A DNA stretch of 6,806 bases from contig QMQE01000141.1 in the NCBI GenBank assembly GCA_003650445.1, forward strand, positions 1 through 6,806, written 5' to 3'. Positions within the stretch are counted from its first letter, which is position 1; each line of letters starts with the position of its first letter. This document shows, piece by piece, positions 1 to 4,537 of the stretch. The position numbers and the translations under genes were made by a program. This DNA comes from Acidobacteriota bacterium (GTDB taxonomy: Bacteria > Acidobacteriota > Holophagae > Thermotomaculales > Thermotomaculaceae). The notes under the pieces are model-generated. The model saw only the letters and a list, made by a program, of their open reading frames with translations, made no database searches and had not been told where the DNA came from.

Positions 1-13
1 AGGAGTAGGGGGC

Positions 14-53
14 AGAATAGTGCAAGTGAAAGTGCGAGTGCGCGAAAGAAGGG
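14..53. repeat. 40-nt repeat core, left copy
   Basis: This 40-nt stretch is identical base for base to 6720-6759 at the other end of the window. It is 6-nt periodic: AGTG recurs every six bases three times, and the phase continues from the GAGTAG and GGGGCA hexamers just before it. The 12 bases 5-16 also match the last 12 bases of the window (6795-6806). There is no strong palindrome inside and no open frame with features, so it looks like a dispersed intergenic repeat rather than a gene part. Confidence 0.85.
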
Positions 54-73
54 AGTTTGCCATTCCCTGCCTT
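51..73. repeat. 23-nt module, copy 1
   Basis: The core pattern is GAGTT-n-GCCA-n-TCC. Copy 1 matches copy 2 (145-167) at 20 of 23 positions and copy 3 (210-232) at about 16 of 23. In copies 1 and 2 the ends can pair (AGGGA with TCCCT, 9-nt loop). Copy 3 has lost that pairing without compensating changes, so a conserved RNA hairpin is not supported. In this copy the module overlaps the end of the 40-nt core by three G bases. Confidence 0.6.
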
Positions 74-92
74 TTGATTTTCCCATCACTCA

Positions 93-136
93 TCACCCTG
101 CGGGCGAGTAGGGGTAGGAGTAGGAGTAGGGGTAAG
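93..136. repeat. Hairpin plus GRGTAG hexamer run, left copy
   Basis: A small inverted repeat (93-98 with 102-107, triloop TGC, one A/C mismatch) is followed by five hexamers of the form GRGTAG, the last ending TAA (106-135). The same arrangement stands at 6762-6798, where the stem is perfect and the loop is TTC. In the left copy, 39 bases including the 23-nt module separate the hairpin from the 40-nt core; in the right copy the gap is 2 bases. The run of GG and GGGG tracts could form a weak two-layer G-quadruplex on the + strand, which is inference only. Confidence 0.65.
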
Positions 137-144
137 AAAAAGCA

Positions 145-167
145 GGGAGTTAGCCAATCCCTGTCTT
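145..167. repeat. 23-nt module, copy 2
   Basis: This is the second copy of the module described at 51-73, with three substitutions relative to it (positions 8, 13 and 20). The outer AGGGA/TCCCT pairing is preserved. It follows the GRGTAG run directly through a short A-rich spacer. Confidence 0.6.
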
Positions 168-176
168 GTTTCCGCT

Positions 177-204
177 AATCACAAATTACAAGTTACGAAT
201 CACG
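177..204. repeat. Heptamer tandem block, AATYACR x4
   Basis: Four consecutive 7-mers (AATCACA, AATTACA, AGTTACG, AATCACG) fill exactly 28 bases. From memory, similar AATTACG-type runs occur between genes in many Desulfobacterota genomes and are often mis-called as short proteins rich in N, Y, L, R, I and T. No role is known to me. Confidence 0.7.
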
Positions 205-209
205 GCCCA

Positions 210-232
210 CAGAGTTGGCCATTCCTTGTCCC
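210..232. repeat. 23-nt module, degenerate copy 3
   Basis: This copy keeps the centre GAGTT-n-GCCATTCC but differs at both ends from copies 1 and 2, and the terminal inverted repeat is lost. It lies only 5 bases after the AATYACR block. Confidence 0.4.
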
Positions 233-250
233 ATCTTTTCCCCTCCGGTC

Positions 251-278
251 AGAACACAGAACACGGAACACAGAACAC
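251..278. repeat. Heptamer tandem block, AGAACAC x4
   Basis: Four consecutive 7-mers, AGAACAC three times and GGAACAC once as the third unit, fill exactly 28 bases. This is the same unit length, copy number and total length as the AATYACR block at 177-204, although the sequences are unrelated. Confidence 0.75.
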
Positions 279-348
279 ATCTTTCCCCACCCATCATCCT
301 TCACCCAATAAATGCCTTTGCTTTTTCTTCCGGGATTTCCGTCTGTGT

Positions 349-354
349 TATAAG
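349..354 (+). promoter_or_regulatory. Possible -10 box (TATAAG) of the first gene
   Basis: TATAAG matches five of six bases of the sigma-70 -10 consensus and lies 57 bases before the methyltransferase start, a plausible leader length. No good -35 hexamer is found 16-18 bases upstream, where the DNA is pyrimidine-rich, so this call is weak. It would need an activator, or may be a chance match in AT-rich DNA. Confidence 0.25.
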
Positions 355-367
355 ATTGAGTAAGACA

Positions 368-380
368 AACTCTCAGAGTT
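368..380. promoter_or_regulatory. 13-nt palindrome, candidate operator
   Basis: AACTCT-C-AGAGTT is a perfect inverted repeat with a single central base. The one-base centre rules out a normal RNA hairpin but suits a DNA-binding dimer. It begins about 14 bases after the possible -10 box, so a protein bound here would sit at or just after the transcription start. No regulator gene is nearby, and the assignment is inference. Confidence 0.3.
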
Positions 381-410
381 GCCAAGTAAAACAAAATTGG
401 AGCGGTAAAA

Positions 411-1061
411 ATGGCCAGAAGCAAAATTGAAGTAAAAGGGTTTGAGGCCCGCCACTATGACGGCTTGATGAATCTCATTACCCTGGGGTATTACCCTCAT
501 TTTATCAGAAGCGCGATTTCCTTCATGGATCTCCCGGATAACGCCCATGTCCTGGACATTGGATGCGGCACCGGACGCAATGCCAGGCTCATTGCCGATC
601 ATTTAGGGGAAAAGTGCAGGGTTACCGGAATTGATATCGGAACAGAGATGCTGGCGGGCTTTTCCCTGAAACAGGGGAAAGATCCCAGGCTTTCAGCAAT
701 GAAAGCGGATATACGAAAACGGTTTCCCCTCCCCGATAATTCCCTTGACGGCGCATTTATGGCCTTTGTCCTACATGGGTTGGAGCATGATGAGCGGCTC
801 CATGTATTGACAGAAATCCAACGCGTCCTGAAGCCAGGCGGAAGGTTCTATTTGCTGGATTACCGGCCTCTGGACCTGAAGTCCAGCAGTTTGTTTACCC
901 GTTTCATTTTCCGGCTGGAATGCGACCTCGCTTCGGAATTTCTCACTTACAACTGGAAAGAAATCCTTTCCCGGCATGGGTTCGGAGAATTCGAAGAAAA
1001 AGCGTTTTTCGGAAAGAAAGTTCGCATTCTGAAATCCACCCGATTGATGTATACTGAATAG
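411..1061 (+). CDS. Class I SAM-dependent methyltransferase (UbiE/Methyltransf_11 type)
   Basis: The predicted product is a soluble 216-residue enzyme that transfers a methyl group from S-adenosylmethionine; the acceptor cannot be told from sequence. The Rossmann-type fold is clear. Motif I is VLDIGCGTG at residues 47-55. An acidic strand end, GIDI, lies at 73-76. A D-rich strand with SLDGAFMAFVLHGLEH lies around 111-126, and the post-motif LKPGGRFYLLDY at 140-151 is typical of the UbiE/Methyltransf_11 group. The length fits a single catalytic domain with a short C-terminal cap and no membrane segment. The ATG start follows a GGAG (399-402) by 8 bases. It is the first gene after the repeat-rich leader and is separated from the RidA gene by 82 nt, so a link to the downstream genes is uncertain. 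The fold is near certain; the substrate is unknown. It could be a quinone, lipid or small-molecule methylase. Confidence 0.9.
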   Translation: MARSKIEVKGFEARHYDGLMNLITLGYYPHFIRSAISFMDLPDNAHVLDIGCGTGRNARLIADHLGEKCRVTGIDIGTEMLAGFSLKQGKDPRLSAMKADIRKRFPLPDNSLDGAFMAFVLHGLEHDERLHVLTEIQRVLKPGGRFYLLDYRPLDLKSSSLFTRFIFRLECDLASEFLTYNWKEILSRHGFGEFEEKAFFGKKVRILKSTRLMYTE

Positions 1062-1096
1062 AGAGAAATGTTCTTTTACGTACAGGGTGTTCACAG

Positions 1097-1131
1097 GCCG
1101 CCGTCTTTGTTTTGATAGCCGAACCGGCGGT
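1097..1131 (+). promoter_or_regulatory. Inverted repeats just upstream of the RidA gene
   Basis: CCGCCG (1098-1103) can pair with CGGCGG (1125-1130) across a 21-nt loop. The alternative GCCG (1118-1121) with CGGC (1125-1128) forms a tight hairpin with loop AAC. The two structures share the right arm and exclude one another, and the ribosome binding site of the RidA gene starts only 4 bases later. No T-run follows, so this is not a standard terminator. A role in translation control is possible but unproven. Confidence 0.2.
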
Positions 1132-1134
1132 AAT

Positions 1135-1140
1135 GGGAGG
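1135..1140 (+). promoter_or_regulatory. Ribosome binding site (GGGAGG) of the RidA gene
   Basis: This strong Shine-Dalgarno sequence lies 3 bases before the ATG at 1144 and 6 bases before a second in-frame ATG at 1147. The spacing favours 1147, which would shorten the protein by one residue and leave the family domain intact. Confidence 0.6.
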
Positions 1141-1143
1141 TAA

Positions 1144-1524
1144 ATGATGATAAAAGAAGTTAAAACAAACAAGGCACCCCAGGCCATTGGCCCTTATTCC
1201 CAGGGAATGGTGGCCAACGGATTTGTATTTTGCTCCGGCCAGATTTCCCTGGATCCTGAAACCGGAAAAATCATCGGGGACAGCATCAGGGATCAGACTG
1301 AACAGGCTTTGAAAAATCTGTTCGCTGTGTTGAAAGAAGCAGGAAGCAGCCCCGGCCGGGTGGTAAAAACCACTGTCCTGTTACAGGATATGGCAGATTT
1401 TGCAGAGATGAACAAGGTATATGAGCAGATGTTCGGGGGCTTCAAGCCGGCCCGGGCAGCCTTTGCAGTAAAAACACTGCCCAAGAACGTCCTGGTGGAA
1501 ATCGAAGCTGTTGCGACTGTCTGA
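1144..1524 (+). CDS. ridA: RidA family enamine/imine deaminase
   Basis: RidA (YjgF/YER057c/UK114 family) proteins hydrolyse reactive 2-aminoacrylate and related enamines made by PLP enzymes such as threonine dehydratase, releasing ammonia and a keto acid. They act as cytosolic homotrimers. The 126-residue length is typical. Family marks visible are IGPYSQ at 15-20, with Tyr18 matching E. coli Tyr17; SGQI at 31-34; VVKTTVLLQDMADFAEMN at 73-90; PAR at 102-104, whose Arg104 matches the catalytic carboxylate-binding Arg105; and VEIEAVA at 118-124, with Glu119 matching Glu120. All key residues of the active RidA subgroup are therefore present. The start could be 1144 or 1147. The gene lies 82 nt after the methyltransferase and 68 nt before phoH. 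Neither neighbour is a known partner, so the linkage is probably positional. Confidence 0.95.
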   Translation: MMIKEVKTNKAPQAIGPYSQGMVANGFVFCSGQISLDPETGKIIGDSIRDQTEQALKNLFAVLKEAGSSPGRVVKTTVLLQDMADFAEMNKVYEQMFGGFKPARAAFAVKTLPKNVLVEIEAVATV

Positions 1525-1592
1525 ACACTGAATCAACAAACAGCCGGTTCACTGAGAGAACGTGACTGCTGTAATATTGAAAAAGAGGTAAC

Positions 1593-2906
1593 ATGTCTAA
1601 AAAAATATTTGTTCTGGATACAAATGTACTGCTCCATGACCCCCAGGCCCTACTGAAATTTGAAGACAACGATGTTTATGTTCCCATTGTTGTCATTGAA
1701 GAAATTGACAACTTTAAAAAAGACATGAATGAAATCGGCCGCAATGCACGCTATGTGTCCCGATTCCTCGACGGCCTTCGGGAAAAAGGCAAACTTTGTG
1801 ATGGTGTGCCCCTTGGCGAGGGGCTTGGAAATGTCTATATCCCCTTGACCCGGAAAGCCGTAGATCTCGGTGTTACTGTTGGAAATCGTGCTGATAATGA
1901 AATTTTGAAGATCGCCGTAGATCTAACTAAGGAAATGGGTGACAAGGTTGTCGTGTTCATCACAAAGGACACCAACCTGAGAATCAAAGCTGACGCACTG
2001 GGGGTTCCCTCCGAAGATTATGAAAATGATAAAATTCAACTGGAAGACCTGTACAGTGGCAGTGCCGACTACTACACGACCTCCGATATAATCGCGCAAA
2101 TCTATGATAAGGGTGAAGTGCCCCTTCCAGAAGACCTGGTGAGTATTTTCCCAAATGAGTTTGTCACACTTATCAACTCAGAAAACCCCAAACAGACGGC
2201 ACTGGCAAGATACAACTCGGTGATGAAGAGCCTGGATCGACTGGGAGACATGGAGCCCATCTGGGGAATCACACCACGGAACAAAGAACAGACATTCGCA
2301 CTGAACATTCTTCTGGACCCGGAAATCAGCCTGGTCACACTGGTAGGGAAAGCCGGAACCGGAAAAACACTTCTGGCCATTGCCGCAGGCCTGCTCCAGG
2401 TTGCGGACAGCCGGATTTACGACCGGATGCTCATTGCCCGGCCGATAATTCCAATGGGGAAAGACCTGGGTTATCTTCCAGGAGATGTCGGCGAAAAGAT
2501 GCGCCCCTGGATGCAACCGATTTTCGACAATCTGGACTTTCTCATCAGTGGTTCAGAAATGGCCGGAGTTCCAGGATACCAGGAACTGATTACACAGAAA
2601 ATCCTCCATGTGGAACCGTTAACCTACATCCGGGGACGCAGTATTCCCCGGCAGTATATGATCATTGACGAGGCACAGAATCTGACACCCCACGAAGTCA
2701 AAACCATCATCACGAGGGCAGGCGAAGGCACAAAAGTTGTCCTGACCGGTGATCCCTATCAGATTGACAACCCTTACGTGGACTCCAACAGCAACGGCTT
2801 GAGCTACCTTGTGGAGCACTTCAAAGAGCAGGGCGTTTCCGGCCATGTAACACTGGAAAAAGGTGAGCGGTCCGCACTGGCGGAACTGGCTGCCAAACTT
2901 TTGTAG
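1593..2906 (+). CDS. PIN domain - PhoH ATPase fusion (PhoH2/YlaK type)
   Basis: This 437-residue cytosolic protein joins an N-terminal PIN ribonuclease domain to a C-terminal PhoH P-loop ATPase, the architecture of PhoH2/YlaK proteins. Mycobacterial PhoH2 is described as an ATP-dependent RNA-unwinding and RNA-cleaving enzyme. PIN acidic residues are present: Asp9 in LDTN, Glu36/Glu37 in VVIEEIDNFKK, Asp101 in NRADNEIL and Asp127 in TKDTNLR. The ATPase has Walker A GKAGTGKT at 252-259, a PGDVGEKM segment at 296-303, Walker B MIIDEAQN at 356-363, TGDPYQID at 385-392 and an arginine in EKGERS near 426. The whole protein looks intact. The ATG follows AGAGG (1584-1588) by 4 bases. Mycobacterial phoH2 is preceded by the small antitoxin gene phoAT; none is convincing in the 68-nt gap here, so a toxin-antitoxin role is not supported. 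It starts the compact four-gene run with pgsA, the AI-2E protein and comEC. Confidence 0.95.
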   Translation: MSKKIFVLDTNVLLHDPQALLKFEDNDVYVPIVVIEEIDNFKKDMNEIGRNARYVSRFLDGLREKGKLCDGVPLGEGLGNVYIPLTRKAVDLGVTVGNRADNEILKIAVDLTKEMGDKVVVFITKDTNLRIKADALGVPSEDYENDKIQLEDLYSGSADYYTTSDIIAQIYDKGEVPLPEDLVSIFPNEFVTLINSENPKQTALARYNSVMKSLDRLGDMEPIWGITPRNKEQTFALNILLDPEISLVTLVGKAGTGKTLLAIAAGLLQVADSRIYDRMLIARPIIPMGKDLGYLPGDVGEKMRPWMQPIFDNLDFLISGSEMAGVPGYQELITQKILHVEPLTYIRGRSIPRQYMIIDEAQNLTPHEVKTIITRAGEGTKVVLTGDPYQIDNPYVDSNSNGLSYLVEHFKEQGVSGHVTLEKGERSALAELAAKLL

Positions 2907-2921
2907 AAACGTTGTAAAATC

Positions 2922-3497
2922 ATGGTAGAACAGAAAGATACCGGATACATCCAAGCCTTCGGGTTGGCCAATATACTGACAATTCTTCGGATGGTGTTGA
3001 TACCGGTCTTTGTCATTGCCTCCGCGTACCAGCTTCATCTCATCGCATTTGTTCTATTTGTTATTGCCGGCATTACAGATTTCCTTGATGGCTACATTGC
3101 CAGGTACACAGACCAGGTCACCGACGTTGGAAAATTTCTTGACCCTATGGCGGACAAGGTCATGCTCATTTCGGTGTACGTCATCCTGGTCCTGGACGGC
3201 ATTGGCAACACCAATATGCTCCCGGTATGGGTTACCATCCTGGTCATTTTTCGGGATGTTTTTATTGCCATTGCCTCACTGGTCATTTTCTTCACCACCG
3301 AAGTCAAGACGCTTCAGCCCTCCATTGCCGGAAAATTGTCCACATTCATCCAGATTACAACGGCATCCCTCTACCTGTTCTGCAACGCCTTCCACCTCAG
3401 CGCCCCCTGGTTGATTTACCTGGCTTACACGGTGGCGGCCATGACTATTATTTCCGGTGTCCACTACCTCATTAAAGGAGTAAAGAGTACGTTCTAA
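2922..3497 (+). CDS. pgsA: CDP-diacylglycerol--glycerol-3-phosphate 3-phosphatidyltransferase
   Basis: PgsA makes phosphatidylglycerol phosphate from CDP-diacylglycerol and glycerol-3-phosphate, the committed step to phosphatidylglycerol and cardiolipin, in the inner membrane. The CDP-alcohol phosphotransferase signature D-x2-D-G-x2-A-R-x8-G-x3-D-x3-D is complete at residues 53-78 (Asp53, Asp56, Gly57, Ala60, Arg61, Gly70, Asp74, Asp78). PgsA rather than PssA or cardiolipin synthase is favoured by the N-terminal LANILTILRMVLIP, the GKFLDPMADK stretch, RD at 111-112 and GKLSTFIQI at 137-145. There are about five or six hydrophobic segments, and 191 residues is a normal length. The ATG lies 15 nt after the phoH stop with no clear Shine-Dalgarno, so translation may depend on ribosomes finishing phoH. 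The stop overlaps the next start (TAATG). The family is certain; substrate specificity is inferred. Confidence 0.92.
   Translation: MVEQKDTGYIQAFGLANILTILRMVLIPVFVIASAYQLHLIAFVLFVIAGITDFLDGYIARYTDQVTDVGKFLDPMADKVMLISVYVILVLDGIGNTNMLPVWVTILVIFRDVFIAIASLVIFFTTEVKTLQPSIAGKLSTFIQITTASLYLFCNAFHLSAPWLIYLAYTVAAMTIISGVHYLIKGVKSTF
3474..3487 (+). promoter_or_regulatory. Ribosome binding region of the AI-2E family gene
   Basis: Two purine-rich sites lie inside the end of pgsA: AAAGGAG at 3474-3480, 16 bases before the ATG and further away than usual, and AAAGAG at 3482-3487, 9 bases before it. With the TAATG overlap, coupled translation from pgsA is likely. Confidence 0.4.
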
Positions 3498-4537
3498 TGA
3501 AGAAAAAGATTGTTGTGACGGTTTTCATCGTATCCGCATTGCTCTTGATTGTAGCCTTGTCCGGTGTACTGTCTTCCCTCATCATCGGTTTTGTCATTGC
3601 CTATGTTCTGGATCCGGTTGCGGACTTCCTGGAGGCCAGGCATATCCGCCGCCCCCTTGGCATTGCATTGATTTTTACCGTCATCATTGGCTTTTTTGCC
3701 CTCTTCTATGTGCTTGCCGCACCGGTCATCGGCCGACAGATAACCGCATTTACCCACAAGGTTCCGGCCTATTTCGAGCACCTGCAGAAAACAACCATTC
3801 CCATCGTCCGGGACTATATCCAGAGCCACCCGGAACAAATGGAAGAGGTGAAGGCAAAGCTTCAATCCGTCGGCATGGATATCCTGATGCCTGTCATCAA
3901 CTTTATGAAAAATCTGTTTTCCGGCACCATTAACGTCATTTTAAGCATTCTGGACCTGCTCCTCATACCTGTCCTCGCTTTTTATCTGCTGAAAGATATT
4001 GACAAACTCACCGCATGGATTGCCAAAGCCATCCCCCCCCGTCATCGGGAGCAGGTTACCGGGCTTTTTTCCGAGATTGACCGGGTAATCAAGGACTTTC
4101 TGAAGGGCCAGCTGACGGTCAGCATGATCCTCGCCGTCATCTACTCCATCGGACTGACCATTTTCGCCGTGCCCATGGGCATTGTTATCGGACTGGTAGC
4201 CGGTTTTGCCAATATGATTCCCTACCTCGGCCTCGCCATCGGCCTCATCCCGGCTCTCCTGCTCTCCTGGCTTGATGCCCACTCTGTGGCACACCTCATC
4301 GGAGTAGCCGGCACCTTCACCGTCGCTCAGATCCTGGAGGGAACGGTTATCTCTCCCCGTGTCGTGGGCCAGAAAGTAGGACTGCATCCGGTCACCGTAA
4401 TTGTTGCGATTTTGCTTGGCGGCCACTATTTCGGATTTGTAGGCATCCTCGTGGCCGTACCTGCGGCATCCATCATCAACGTCCTGACCCGCCACGCCTA
4501 CAACTGGTACATTCAAAGTGAGTACTACCTCAGCTGA
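3497..4537 (+). CDS. AI-2E family transporter (PerM/TqsA-like membrane protein)
   Basis: This is a 346-residue inner-membrane protein of the AI-2E transporter family (PF01594). Characterised members include E. coli TqsA, linked to autoinducer-2 export, and sodium/proton antiporters, so the substrate here is open. The usual layout is present: two N-terminal hydrophobic segments (about 5-40) with VLDPVADFLE, a third near 54-76, a polar middle domain (about 78-140), then a hydrophobic half. Family marks are AFYLLKDIDKL at 161-171, FLKGQLTVSMILAVIY at 201-216, NMIPYLG at 239-245, EGTVISPRVVGQKVGLHPV at 281-299 and GILVAVPAASIINVL near the C-terminus. A run of eight C bases (4033-4040, encoding part of Ile-Pro-Pro-Arg at 179-182) lies mid-gene, but the frame is intact. 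The start overlaps the pgsA stop and the stop overlaps the comEC start by one base each, pointing to coupled expression. Confidence 0.92.
   Translation: MKKKIVVTVFIVSALLLIVALSGVLSSLIIGFVIAYVLDPVADFLEARHIRRPLGIALIFTVIIGFFALFYVLAAPVIGRQITAFTHKVPAYFEHLQKTTIPIVRDYIQSHPEQMEEVKAKLQSVGMDILMPVINFMKNLFSGTINVILSILDLLLIPVLAFYLLKDIDKLTAWIAKAIPPRHREQVTGLFSEIDRVIKDFLKGQLTVSMILAVIYSIGLTIFAVPMGIVIGLVAGFANMIPYLGLAIGLIPALLLSWLDAHSVAHLIGVAGTFTVAQILEGTVISPRVVGQKVGLHPVTVIVAILLGGHYFGFVGILVAVPAASIINVLTRHAYNWYIQSEYYLS

Larger units (their letters stand above)
1..410. repeat. Gene-free leader made of a mosaic of short repeat modules
   Basis: No convincing gene lies in these 410 bases. The short open frames here translate low-complexity repeat DNA and carry no recognisable domain or good ribosome binding site. 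From left to right the stretch holds a G-rich hexamer run, a 40-nt core shared with the right edge of the window, a 23-nt module, a hairpin followed by GRGTAG hexamers, a second copy of the 23-nt module, a four-unit AATYACR heptamer block, a weaker third copy of the 23-nt module and a four-unit AGAACAC heptamer block. From about 280 to 345 the DNA is pyrimidine-rich and unstructured. The last 60 bases hold a possible -10 box, a palindrome and the ribosome binding site of the first gene. The parts are listed separately. Their function is unknown. Confidence 0.8.

Noticed and set aside
1..136. CRISPR array or phage attachment site at the repeat tracts
   Set aside because: The repeats are short tandem hexamers without unique spacers of constant length, and there are no cas, integrase or tRNA sequences in the window.
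166..430. Short + strand open frames in the leader (166-363 and 215-430)
   Set aside because: They translate the heptamer repeats into low-complexity strings, lack ribosome sites and domains, and one runs into the methyltransferase start in another frame. Such frames are typical false calls over AATTACG/AGAACAC repeats.
348..602. Minus-strand open frame across the methyltransferase start
   Set aside because: It overlaps a clear gene with a recognised fold, and its own translation shows no family motif.
1090..1118. Promoter for the RidA gene (TTCACA at 1090-1095)
   Set aside because: The -35-like box is good, but no acceptable -10 hexamer lies 16-18 bases downstream.
1547..1561. Inverted repeat GTTC/GAAC between the RidA and phoH genes as a terminator
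   Set aside because: The stem is short and interrupted by a mismatch, and no T-run follows.
1562..1591. Nine-codon GTG frame ending 1 base before the phoH ATG, as a possible leader peptide or PhoAT-like antitoxin
   Set aside because: The frame is far shorter than an antitoxin, has a GTG start and only a weak purine stretch upstream. Its stop overlapping the ribosome site is probably coincidence.
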